DNA from: an uncultured Bacteroidota bacterium
GTDB taxonomy: Bacteria > Bacteroidota > Bacteroidia > Chitinophagales > Chitinophagaceae
Length of the DNA stretch: 29,410 nucleotides
Assembly (NCBI GenBank): GCA_903905685.1
Contig: CAIVHI010000205.1
Location: forward strand, 1-29,410
Direction: 5' to 3'
A model generated the notes under the pieces. The model was given only the letters and a program-made list of their open reading frames with translations, searched no databases and was not told the DNA's origin. Below, piece after piece: positions 17,432 to 25,483 of the stretch; within the stretch, counting starts at the first letter, position 1, and each line of letters begins with the position of its first letter. The position numbers and the translations under genes were made by a program.

Positions 17432-18010
17432 CTACAATGACCGAAGTGCCTTTTTAATGACTTCTTCCACCGTCATGGTGGAGAGGTCTCCGGATTTTTG
17501 TAAAGCCATTTCGGCAGCAGCCTTGTTGATCCCCAGATTCACTAAAGCTAATAACGCATCTTCTTCTACCGTATTGTGTACCGCGACGTGTGGAAGCGAC
17601 GACGTATTGAGCTTCGTTAGTTTGTCTTTTAATTCCAATATGATTCGTTGGGCTGTTTTGGCACCTATCCCTTTTATTTTTTCCAAGGTTTTGGCATCGT
17701 TGCCCTGAATGGCCCTCGCCAATTCTTCGGAGGTGAGCGAGGAGAGGATGATTCTGGCGGTTGCGGCTCCTACTCCATTGATGTTGAGCAACATTCGGAA
17801 TGTGGTCCGCTCGTCTTCGCCAAAAAAGCCAAACAGGGTCCAGCCGTCTTCCTTCACTTGTTCGTGAATGAAAAGCCTACAACTCTCCATATCCCCCAAT
17901 CTCGAATAGGTTTGTAGGGTGATGTTGATTTCATAACCCGCCCCATGCACATCCAAGTGCAAAACCGACGGTGATTTATAGGTCAACCGACCTTCCAAAT
18001 AAGCAAACAT
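17432..18010 (-). CDS. ruvA: Holliday junction branch migration protein RuvA
   Basis: RuvA binds Holliday junctions as a tetramer and loads the RuvB motor. The 192-aa product has the three family parts: an OB-fold domain (about 1-63, MFAYLEGRLTYKS start), a double helix-hairpin-helix domain with INGVGAATARIIL (about 75-87) and IKGIGAKTAQRIILEL (about 110-125), and a C-terminal UBA-like domain (about 148-192, EEDALLALVNLGINKAAAEMAL) that contacts RuvB. Length is normal. It is the first gene of a likely ruvA-sprA unit (21-nt gap). No exact Bacteroidota promoter was found in the 210 nt upstream; GAAAATTA at 18076-18083 (TAATTTTC on this strand) is a near match. Confidence 0.95.
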   Translation of the reverse strand: MFAYLEGRLTYKSPSVLHLDVHGAGYEINITLQTYSRLGDMESCRLFIHEQVKEDGWTLFGFFGEDERTTFRMLLNINGVGAATARIILSSLTSEELARAIQGNDAKTLEKIKGIGAKTAQRIILELKDKLTKLNTSSLPHVAVHNTVEEDALLALVNLGINKAAAEMALQKSGDLSTMTVEEVIKKALRSL

Positions 18011-18165
18011 GCTGTGGTTTTGAAGTGTATTTCCGCCGTTTCCGACAAAAAAAGGTATGACATCGCATACCGGGTGAAAATTACGATTTTTTAGTCAGTT
18101 TGAGCACAAACGGCTGATTTACGGACACAATACACCGTGTTGCGTAATGTACCCGCGCCTAAATA

Positions 18166-18200
18166 AAAAGGGCCGCCGATTTGGTATCGGCAGCCCTTTT
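18166..18200 (-). terminator. Rho-independent terminator after the 965-aa secreted protein gene
   Basis: Arms 18186-18200 and 18166-18180 form a 15-bp stem with a 5-nt loop (18181-18185) and the A/T tracts (AAAA...TTTT) needed for termination. On the minus strand the single non-Watson-Crick position is a G-U pair; on the plus strand it is a C-A mismatch. That points to service of the minus-strand gene ending at 18222. Confidence 0.82.
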
Positions 18201-18221
18201 ACTGTTGGGTTAAGTTGAAGA

Positions 18222-21119
18222 TTACCTTACAATGGTCACTTTTTTGTTGGCTACTGTACCGCCATAGTTCACGTTGGCCATATAAACGCCATTCGGCAGA
18301 TTGATGGCACTCACCGGCACTTGGGTGGAACCCTTTACCGCAAAAGTGTTGGTGTAAACCACTTTACCCTGCATGTCGGACAGCGTGACGGTAACATTGT
18401 CGTTGATGGTGGTGTTGAACACGATGTTGAATGTCCCTTCGCTAGGGTTGGGAACGATGTCGCACTTGGCAGCGGTAGGAGCGGTATTGGCAATTGTAGT
18501 TGGCCAAGTCACCAAAACGGTGTCGGTGTATGTTGCGGTACAGCCACCGTTGTCAACCGTCACGGTCACGGTCTTGGTACCCACGGTTGCCCAAGTGATG
18601 GATTGTGGTCCGGCACCGATGCCGGGAACACCTGTTCCGCCACCGAAATCCCAAGTATAAGTGGTGCTACCCGGTGCTGTCCCGGTATAGGTTGCAGTCA
18701 CGGCAGTTGAAGTGGTCGTGATGTGGGCGGATTCTGTAAATGATGGTACCGGAGATACTGTCGGAACCAAGCCGGATGCGGTGTCGGCAGGGCCCGTACC
18801 ACAACCATTTACCGAATTCACGATGATGGTGCCGGTTCCGGTACCTACCATAATGAGGAGGGAGTCACCGGTGGTTACTGCACTTGTTCCCCAGCCTGTT
18901 CCGAGGATCGTCCAGTTGTAGCTGGTTGCTCCCGTATAGCCGGTTGAGTAAGCAGTAACTGTTTGGCCGGTACAGAGTGTGGAGGATAGCAAAATGCCGG
19001 AGTCCAAAGTTGGCGGCACTGCGGGAGTGATGCTCAGGGTATCGGCTGTGGTGCCGCAGGAATTGGCGGCTGTACAAATCACGGTGCCTACGCCTGTGCC
19101 TACAGTTGCAGTCAAGGAGCTGGTAGTGCTGCTACCCGACCAGCCTATACCTGCTACAGTCCAAGACCAACCGGTTGCGCCGGTTGAAGTTGCGCTCCAT
19201 GATGCCGATGGTGAACCTACGCAAGCTGCCGTAATGGTAGTTACCACAGGTGTTGTCGGGAGCAAAGTTGGCGTAATGTTGAAAGTGAGCGCTGTGCTCG
19301 TGCCGCAAGTATTGTTCGCAATAACGGTTACTGTGGCAACGCCTGTGCCTACGGTGAGGTTGATGGAATCTGTAGTGCTGGTGCCCGACCATCCGGTTCC
19401 CGTCACAGTCCATGTATAAGATGTGGCGCCAGACACCGCACCTACTGAATACAATACTGTAGAGCCTTGGCAAGGGCCGGTTGGGGCGATGGCAAGGGCA
19501 GGAGTAGTCAACGGTGGGCAAACTTGAACGTATGCCCACCAAGTGTCCCAATTGGGTGAAGAACCTACTATCGAACTTTCCTGCAAGGTCCAGAAATCCA
19601 GGCTGTTGCGGGGGTCTACGCAGGTAGCGGAATAGTCGCCCCAACGGTCTTGAGAACCACCGAAGGTTTCGTAGTACGCAGCCAAACCATGACGGTAAGT
19701 ATATACAGGCCTCCATGTTCCGACGGAATCGCCGCTGAGGTGGAGTGCGTAGGAGCAAGAAGGGTGGATCGTAGATGATGCATGTGCGAAACCAATGAGT
19801 GCGTCATTGTTTTTATTGACGGCGATAGACGGGAAGAAGTAGAAATTGTGGCCTGCCGCTGTAGATGGGTCATCGATAAGGCCCACTTGAGCAGGTGTAG
19901 CGTTGGAGTCTATTTGCCACCACATGGAAGAGGCCCTGTTTACAGTGCCGGTTGCCGGGAGGAATGCGGTGTATGCGCACCAAATCTTACCATTCCTCAT
20001 TTGGCAGTTGTTGATACGGTCATCGTTGGTTTGCAACTTGTTGGTACTGCCAAGCTGCGGTGCAAAATCGGCACCGCCCGCGGGAGCAGAACCTTGCCAA
20101 TGGTTGGTGGTTGCCGGGAAGCCCACGGAGGTAAGGCTGAGGCCCGCACCGATTGCTCCGGTAATTTTCCAGAGCCGCAATTGGCCTGCGCTGCCATTGT
20201 AGTTTTCTACACAAAACATGTTGTTCTCGGCAGTATCGTAGGTAAGGGCGGGGCAAATGGTGAAGGAAGATCCGCCGGGAGTCAGCGTGCCGTAAGACAT
20301 GGTGCCGCCGGCCATCATGGCCAAGTAGTCGAATACGTAGACGACGTCGTTGGTGAAGGAGCCTGAAGCGGTGTTGAAAAAGTTGCCGCTTATGGCTATC
20401 CAACGCCTGTTATAGCCCATGCAGGGGAAGTCGAGCCAGGTAGTGGAGGTGCCTACGGGCAACTTGTACATGTGCCAAGTGCCTGTTGGGTTGCTGGTTG
20501 CAGAAACTGCAATCATAAGTTGGCAGGTCGACAAATCGCCATAGGCATCACAAATCATGATCCACCGTTTGTAGTAGGGGTCATAATGCACGCGTGGATC
20601 GAAAGAACCTGGGCCGCTAGACAGCATACTCGTCCAAAAGTGGTCGAGTGTGGCCGAGTAGACGGTTGCGTGGGTTGTCCTGTTTTGGATCAGGATTTCT
20701 GTGTTGATGGCTGTCACCGCGTAGGTGGAGTCAACTGCGCCATGTGTGTCGGGGGGTATCGACGACAGGTCGGAAACGCCCGACTCGAAGGTGTCTCGTG
20801 GTGCAGGTGAGGCAGGAAGCAAGGTCAAACGGTGTCCTTCCTTCATTTTTGTCGCCCTCAAATCTTGTGGATACATGTGGACGAATGCAGGATTCGCAGC
20901 CGGTTGTGCCGGGCGTTCTCCTTCGCCGTCTTCGTCAAACATTTGCTTCCGAACTACTGGTTCAGGATGGTTTTTGTAATAGGTGGCCATTTCGGCAAAA
21001 TTGACGTCGGCACCTTTCTCGATGTAACCTACTTTATTGGTGGTGATTGTTTGCGCACCGGCTTGACTATAAAGGGTTAAGCCGACACCTAGTGCTAATA
21101 AAAACTTGAAATTACGCAT
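18222..21119 (-). CDS. T9SS-sorted secreted protein, beta-propeller-like plus PKD modules (paralogue A)
   Basis: The ATG at 21119 is preferred over one 48 nt upstream because it starts a clean signal peptide (MRNFKFLLALGVGLTLYSQAGAQ cut after AQA/GAQ), giving 965 aa. The N-terminal half (about 90-530) contains IPPDTHGAVDS, GSFDPRVHYDPYYKRWIM and RWGDYSATCVDPRN, the last typical of sialidase-like beta-propellers. Three Ig/PKD-like modules follow (DNA about 19500-19262, 19240-19020, 18985-18760), each with Cys, TWTV.GTGW and VGTG.GT.I; then a PKD domain (YTWDFGGGT) and a T9SS type A sorting domain (PNPSEGTFNIVF to KKVTIVR). Exported through SprA and probably surface-bound or released. Substrate unknown. 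Next gene upstream on the strand is a full-length paralogue. Confidence 0.88.
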   Translation of the reverse strand: MRNFKFLLALGVGLTLYSQAGAQTITTNKVGYIEKGADVNFAEMATYYKNHPEPVVRKQMFDEDGEGERPAQPAANPAFVHMYPQDLRATKMKEGHRLTLLPASPAPRDTFESGVSDLSSIPPDTHGAVDSTYAVTAINTEILIQNRTTHATVYSATLDHFWTSMLSSGPGSFDPRVHYDPYYKRWIMICDAYGDLSTCQLMIAVSATSNPTGTWHMYKLPVGTSTTWLDFPCMGYNRRWIAISGNFFNTASGSFTNDVVYVFDYLAMMAGGTMSYGTLTPGGSSFTICPALTYDTAENNMFCVENYNGSAGQLRLWKITGAIGAGLSLTSVGFPATTNHWQGSAPAGGADFAPQLGSTNKLQTNDDRINNCQMRNGKIWCAYTAFLPATGTVNRASSMWWQIDSNATPAQVGLIDDPSTAAGHNFYFFPSIAVNKNNDALIGFAHASSTIHPSCSYALHLSGDSVGTWRPVYTYRHGLAAYYETFGGSQDRWGDYSATCVDPRNSLDFWTLQESSIVGSSPNWDTWWAYVQVCPPLTTPALAIAPTGPCQGSTVLYSVGAVSGATSYTWTVTGTGWSGTSTTDSINLTVGTGVATVTVIANNTCGTSTALTFNITPTLLPTTPVVTTITAACVGSPSASWSATSTGATGWSWTVAGIGWSGSSTTSSLTATVGTGVGTVICTAANSCGTTADTLSITPAVPPTLDSGILLSSTLCTGQTVTAYSTGYTGATSYNWTILGTGWGTSAVTTGDSLLIMVGTGTGTIIVNSVNGCGTGPADTASGLVPTVSPVPSFTESAHITTTSTAVTATYTGTAPGSTTYTWDFGGGTGVPGIGAGPQSITWATVGTKTVTVTVDNGGCTATYTDTVLVTWPTTIANTAPTAAKCDIVPNPSEGTFNIVFNTTINDNVTVTLSDMQGKVVYTNTFAVKGSTQVPVSAINLPNGVYMANVNYGGTVANKKVTIVR

Positions 21120-21137
21120 GATAAAACTAAATTTTTG

Positions 21138-21167
21138 TAAATGTATGACAATTTTTGGGGCGCTCAA
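21138..21167 (-). promoter_or_regulatory. Putative promoter of paralogue A
   Basis: On the minus strand TTG (21167-21165), a 19-nt spacer and TACATTTA (21145-21138) fit the Bacteroidota consensus except for the final base of the -7 box (A for G). The start codon would lie 18 nt after the box, similar to the spacing at other genes here. Confidence 0.5.
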
Positions 21168-21183
21168 AACCGATGCTGCAACG

Positions 21184-21200
21184 AAAAAAAGGGTTTTTTT
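21184..21200. terminator. A7-GGG-T7 inverted repeat in an A/T-rich intergenic stretch
   Basis: Seven A (21184-21190), GGG, seven T (21194-21200) lies between the two paralogues, within an A/T-rich stretch (21181-21262) unlike the surrounding near 50% GC sequence. It could weakly terminate transcription of paralogue B before the promoter of A. The stem has only A-U pairs, so support is limited. Confidence 0.3.
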
Positions 21201-21264
21201 GAAGAATAAATATTTAAATGCGAATTGGTTTAAGTATAATAGATGATATTATTTGTGTATTCGT

Positions 21265-24141
21265 CTAGTTGTGGCGTAACGTAACAATGCCGGCAGCACG
21301 TCCAAAATTGGTTTGGATTTCAACCAAGTAGGTGCCGGATGCCAATGCCGTCGCATCAACCGGAATTTTGTGGATATTGCCCGTTACAGATTTAGTTATC
21401 AATATCCTACCCTGCATATCGGTTATCGAGACTTCGGCATTTTGGACATTGATACCATCAAAGACGATATCGAAATTGCCATCGTTAGGATTAGGGGCGA
21501 TAAAGACATTCGAGCCGGGTGCATTTACCATTCTAACGGCATTGAAGTGCGTTGCCGGAACCACCAATACGGTATCGGAATAGACGGTTGATGTACAGCC
21601 GTCAAATTCCACAGTAAGGGTTACCGTTTTCAGTCCGGGAGTAGGCCACTGCACCAATTGTGGTCCTGCTCCACTGCCCGGAGTAGCCGTGCCTCCTCCA
21701 AAATTCCATGAGTAGGTAGCACCCGCCGGAGCCGATCCGGTAAAGGTTACCGTATCGTTGGTGCTATCTGCTATAACATGGTGCATGACGTCATAGGAAG
21801 ATGTAGGGGGTGCGATGGGGGTAACAAACAGGGTGTCGTTAGGGCCGCTTCCACAGGCATTTGTCGCACTGCATATAATCATACCCGTGCCGGTGCCTAC
21901 ATTGGCGGTAAATGTTGCAGCCGAGCCCGTACCCGACCATCCGGAATCGTAAGCCGCCCAGCTATATCCGGAATACCCGGCCAGCGTAGCCGAGAACGTT
22001 GCCGCCGGTGTGCCGAGGCATGCGGGCGATGTTGCTGCAACTATGGGTGCCATAGACGGTACGGCCAATGGAGTCGCGTAAATGGTATCGGCGGGGCCTG
22101 AACCGCAGGAGTTGGTAGGGCTGCAAATAATCATCCCGGTACCGGTGCCTACGTTGGCAACAAATCCGGGAGTAGTGCCCGTGCCCGACCACCCGGAATC
22201 CAATGCCGTCCAAAGGAATCCGGTCGCCCCGGGTGCCGAAGCGACGAATGTTGCAGTTGGGGTGCCGATACAGGCGGGTGAGTAAACGGAAATGACAGGT
22301 TTGTAAACGGGCGCGGTCTTAGGGGTGACATGAAATACTTGGGCCTCTCCCTCGCCGCAACTATTGTATGCAACCACCGTTATCGTTGCAACTCCGGTTC
22401 CACAAATCGCAAAAAACGAGTCGGTGCCTGCGGTGCCCGACCACCCTGCGCCGCTGATGGTCCATACATAGGACGTTGCACCGGCAACCGTATCTATAGC
22501 GTAGGTCACGCTTTGTTCCGCACAAGGTGCGGGGGGCAAAGTAGCAAGGGTTGGAGGCAGTGGTTTTGGGCAAAACTGTACGCTCGCCCACCAAGTGTCC
22601 CAATTGGGCGATGTGCCGGGCATGGTCGTTTCCTGAATGGTCCAGAAGTCGGTATCATTGCGAGGGTCTACACTAGTGGCTGAATAGTCTCCCCAGCGGT
22701 CTTTCGCGCCGCCGAACGTTGCATAATAGTAGGCTTGGCCGTGGCGGTACACGACTGGGGTACGGATAGAATCGGCAGGGTCGGTATGGAGGTGCAACGC
22801 GTATGCGCAGCTTGCATATACCGAATGGGAGAAATAGCCGCAACCAATCATGAAGTCGTTAGCAGCATTTACGGCAATGGAGGGATAGGCGTAGTTTACG
22901 GCTGCGGTGGCATCATTGATGAGGCCGTTTTGCAATGGGTTTGCGGCCGTATCGAGCTGCCACCACATCACCGAAGTGTGCGTGGTTGAGCCCGTAGCGG
23001 GAAGGAAAATGGTATGGGAGCACCAAATGCTGCCGTTTTTCATGATGCTGCGGGTGATGCGGTCATCGCCACCGTCCATCTTATTGCTTGACCCTACCTG
23101 TGGGAGGAAATCTCCCCCCGATGCACTGTTATTCCATAAGGTAGGCGTAGCCGGATAGCCTATCGCCGTCATGACGGGCGACGATACGCCGCCTGTCAGT
23201 TCCCAAAGTTTCAGTTTGCCGGTAGTGTTGTCCCAGTTTTCAACCATGAATTCGGTGGCTTCGGCGGTGTCAGCGGTGATGGCCGGTGCGATGGAAAACG
23301 ACATAGGCTGGCTGAACTTGGTGAAGGGTGCACCTGTGCCCGACATCACGGCCGCATAGTCGAACGCATATACTACGGCTCCGAAAGCGCCCCCTGCCGA
23401 GTTGGGGAACATATTGCCTGCAACCACAATCCACTTTTTGTTGAAGCCTACATTGGGGAAGTCAAGCCAAGCTGCCCCGGTTCCATCTACAGGGATCGCA
23501 TACATATACCAATCTCCCGTAGGGTCGGAGGTTTTGGTGACGGCAACCATGATTTGCGAATTGCCGGTTTCTCCATAAGCATCGCCCACCATTATCCATT
23601 TTTTGTAATAGGGGTCATAGTGTACGCGTGGGTCGAATGAGCCGGGGCCCAAGCTGAGTACGGGAGTCCAAAAAGCGTCCAGCGACATATCGGAAACATT
23701 GGCGCCTCCGCGAGATTGGATGTGTACAGCCGTATTGATGGCCGTGACGCAGTATTGCGAATCGATATCGCCGTGGGTATCGGGTGGGATGCCGGTGTGG
23801 TCAGACTGTGTCGATTCGAAAGAGTCTACAAGTATGGGAATAGCGGGCAGGTCGGCACCGTGTGCGCCAAGAGCGGTATGGTTGCCTTGATGGGGGACAT
23901 AGGTATGCACCAATGCCCGATTTACTGCAGATCGCGATGGGCGATGTTCCTTGTCGTCATCTTCATCAAAAGCAGGTTTAATGCGGATGGGAAGCGGATG
24001 GGCTTTGTAGTAGGCCACCCGTTCCGCAAAATTGATGGTCGCCTTAATGGACTCACGTCCGGTAGCCACCGTTTGCGCATTTGATAACTGAGAAATGATC
24101 AGCATTGCTGCACCGAGTACCCACCCACAAATCGTTTTCAT
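21265..24141 (-). CDS. T9SS-sorted secreted protein, beta-propeller-like plus PKD modules (paralogue B)
   Basis: Starting at the ATG at 24141 rather than 24195 gives a normal signal peptide (MKTICGWVLGAAMLII...SNAQ) and 958 aa. The layout matches paralogue A: IPPDTHGDIDSQY, GSFDPRVHYDPYYKKWIM and RWGDYSATSVDPRN in the propeller-like half, then three Ig/PKD-like modules, a PKD domain (YSWNFGGGT) and a sorting domain (PNPNDGNFDIVF, MQGRILI, ending RHN). Modules 2 and 3 are closer to each other than to module 1 and share VGTGTGMIICS exactly. Shared with A is an acidic stretch after the signal (FDEDDDKEHRP / FDEDGEGERP). Function unknown; adhesion or glycan-related roles are only guesses. Confidence 0.88.
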   Translation of the reverse strand: MKTICGWVLGAAMLIISQLSNAQTVATGRESIKATINFAERVAYYKAHPLPIRIKPAFDEDDDKEHRPSRSAVNRALVHTYVPHQGNHTALGAHGADLPAIPILVDSFESTQSDHTGIPPDTHGDIDSQYCVTAINTAVHIQSRGGANVSDMSLDAFWTPVLSLGPGSFDPRVHYDPYYKKWIMVGDAYGETGNSQIMVAVTKTSDPTGDWYMYAIPVDGTGAAWLDFPNVGFNKKWIVVAGNMFPNSAGGAFGAVVYAFDYAAVMSGTGAPFTKFSQPMSFSIAPAITADTAEATEFMVENWDNTTGKLKLWELTGGVSSPVMTAIGYPATPTLWNNSASGGDFLPQVGSSNKMDGGDDRITRSIMKNGSIWCSHTIFLPATGSTTHTSVMWWQLDTAANPLQNGLINDATAAVNYAYPSIAVNAANDFMIGCGYFSHSVYASCAYALHLHTDPADSIRTPVVYRHGQAYYYATFGGAKDRWGDYSATSVDPRNDTDFWTIQETTMPGTSPNWDTWWASVQFCPKPLPPTLATLPPAPCAEQSVTYAIDTVAGATSYVWTISGAGWSGTAGTDSFFAICGTGVATITVVAYNSCGEGEAQVFHVTPKTAPVYKPVISVYSPACIGTPTATFVASAPGATGFLWTALDSGWSGTGTTPGFVANVGTGTGMIICSPTNSCGSGPADTIYATPLAVPSMAPIVAATSPACLGTPAATFSATLAGYSGYSWAAYDSGWSGTGSAATFTANVGTGTGMIICSATNACGSGPNDTLFVTPIAPPTSSYDVMHHVIADSTNDTVTFTGSAPAGATYSWNFGGGTATPGSGAGPQLVQWPTPGLKTVTLTVEFDGCTSTVYSDTVLVVPATHFNAVRMVNAPGSNVFIAPNPNDGNFDIVFDGINVQNAEVSITDMQGRILITKSVTGNIHKIPVDATALASGTYLVEIQTNFGRAAGIVTLRHN
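21820..22281 (-). repeat. Tandem Ig/PKD-like modules in paralogue B
   Basis: Two neighbouring units, about 22281-22070 and about 22029-21820, encode near-copies: SPAC.GTP.ATF, DSGWSGTG, VGTGTGMIICS, and N.CGSGP.DT. Their DNA also remains similar, which suggests a fairly recent internal duplication. Each unit has a pair of Cys that could form a disulfide after export. Confidence 0.7.
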
Positions 24142-24234
24142 TGGAAGTCGTAAAATTTGAACAGTTATTTTGGCTGCCACCGTAGGAGGCAACACCTAAG
24201 ACCGGGGAAAATTAGTTTTAGTTTAACGAAGCGG

Positions 24235-24242
24235 CAAATATA
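24235..24242 (-). promoter_or_regulatory. Putative -7 promoter box of paralogue B
   Basis: Minus-strand TATATTTG matches TAnnTTTG exactly. No TTG at the -33 distance was found. The box lies in the gap after the transporter gene (stop at 24282) and would give a leader of about 85 nt before 24141. Confidence 0.4.
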
Positions 24243-24281
24243 ATCAGGAATTTTGAAGTAATCCACGCTGACCATGGGTCG

Positions 24282-25067
24282 TCATTCGGTTTCGGCACCC
24301 ATGGCGCTGTTTTTCATCTTTAGGGCAACATCGTGGCCCAAGTAGTTTTCGATGATTCGTTCCAGCAGGTAGATCAATGGGGTGAGGATTACGGCTACAG
24401 TAAACTTGTAGGTATAATTTACCAACCCTATTGCGAGCACCCGCTGGTAGCTCCAGCCCTTACCTATTTTGAAGGCTATGAACAATACCACGAAACTATC
24501 TACCAACTGCGACACCACGGTTGAGCCCGTGGCACGCAGCCATACGTGTTTGTGGCCCGTCACGCGCTTGATGCGGTGAAATATCCAAACATCCACTATC
24601 TGGCTGATGAGGAATGCCGCGAGGCTGCCCACAATAATCCACATGCTTTGGCCGAAGATGTTGTAGAAGGCCGACTGCATGTCGGGCACCCCGGAATCGG
24701 CCTGACTGCCAATCCAAAACGATTTGTCGGGCGGCACCTTTATCGCGAGGTAGAACATAAGGAAGGCGTAACTTATCAGTCCCACTGCGATGTAGGAGAT
24801 GGTTTGCACTGCTTTGTGGCCGTAGTACTCGTTTACGATGTCGGTCATGATGAATTCGAACGGCCAGAGTAGCACGCCGCAAGTAAGGGTGAAAGTAAGT
24901 CCCCCCTCGCCCAGCAACGAAAAAGGCTTGGGCACTAGGCCGAAGACGGCCTCCAAGGAAAACAGCTTGCCGCCTATGCATTCCGCAATGAGGGCATTGG
25001 CCACGAAAAAGGCGGTAAGGATTACGAACAGGCGGGTGGGCCTATCGCGCAGCAGTTTCAAAATCAT
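24282..25067 (-). CDS. yhhQ: Queuosine precursor transporter, YhhQ/VUT family
   Basis: YhhQ-family proteins import 7-cyano-7-deazaguanine (preQ0) or preQ1 for queuosine in tRNA. The 261-aa product has about six membrane segments and the family marks: an early Asn/Glu region (FVANALIAECIGGK), FIMTDIVNEYYGHKAV in the second loop, and RATGSTVVSQLVDSFVVLFIAF, the signature near residues 185-206. Length fits. No queuosine biosynthesis genes lie near, consistent with salvage but not proof. No preQ1 riboswitch could be recognised in the 415 nt upstream. Start ATG at 25067 gives the basic N terminus MILKLLRDRPTR. Confidence 0.9.
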   Translation of the reverse strand: MILKLLRDRPTRLFVILTAFFVANALIAECIGGKLFSLEAVFGLVPKPFSLLGEGGLTFTLTCGVLLWPFEFIMTDIVNEYYGHKAVQTISYIAVGLISYAFLMFYLAIKVPPDKSFWIGSQADSGVPDMQSAFYNIFGQSMWIIVGSLAAFLISQIVDVWIFHRIKRVTGHKHVWLRATGSTVVSQLVDSFVVLFIAFKIGKGWSYQRVLAIGLVNYTYKFTVAVILTPLIYLLERIIENYLGHDVALKMKNSAMGAETE

Positions 25068-25483
25068 GCATCGGAATTATGACCTCAAGGTTAGGCCATT
25101 TTACCGAGACAGCCGAAAAACACGTTATTCTTTCCGGCTATACAAGCTTACCGAAATCTTATCGGGGTCGCAAGGAGGGTTGTCGGTTGTCTTCGTCGGC
25201 TCGGTCTTTGGTCGGTTGTTGAATATCGAGGTTCGACACCATAGGCATTGGTACGCGGGGTTTTCAATGGGGTCTAAAAAGGTTCAATACCTTCGGCATC
25301 AACGATAATGCGCAGGCTACGGTAAAAAAGGTTGAGGCGACAATTAACGATAATGGCAATCTGCTGCGCACGGGCCATCCAGTAGGGATGTAACGTTTAT
25401 AGCCCCGGTCTGCCCCCCGCCAACCACGATGCAGAAGGTATCGCACCGTGACATATTGTTCTTCACCTTTCAACGAAGCACGT
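25068..25483. other. Gene-free stretch of 416 bp with small repeats
   Basis: No reading frame here has a recognisable product. Structures seen: a hairpin at 25111-25119 with 25131-25139 (9 bp on the minus strand including one G-U, 11-nt loop); GTCGGTTGT twice (25182-25190, 25211-25219); AACGATAATG twice (25301-25310, 25346-25355); and a CATCC/GGATG hairpin at 25376-25390 followed by TAACGTTTATAGCCCCGG. The last resembles, from memory, short palindromes scattered between genes in Bacteroidota genomes. Part of the stretch must be the leader of the transporter gene. Confidence 0.4.
25376..25408. repeat. Candidate dispersed intergenic palindrome
   Basis: CATCC (25376-25380), loop AGTAG, GGATG (25386-25390), then TAACGTTTATAGCCCCGG. 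There is only one copy in this window, so repetition cannot be shown here; the call rests on resemblance to intergenic repeats I remember from related genomes. Confidence 0.25.

Noticed and set aside
21820..22281. Regular repeats considered as a CRISPR array or satellite DNA
   Set aside because: They are in-frame coding repeats of Ig/PKD-like modules about 250 bp apart, not short identical repeats with unique spacers.
25229..25240. GAGGTTCGACACC-like segment resembling a tRNA T arm
   Set aside because: The flanking bases do not form the 5-bp T stem, and no acceptor or anticodon arm can be drawn around it.
24838..25308. 156-codon plus-strand frame from inside the transporter gene into the gap
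   Set aside because: Its first part is antisense to the YhhQ-family gene, and the rest has no recognisable similarity and Arg/His-rich shadow-like composition.
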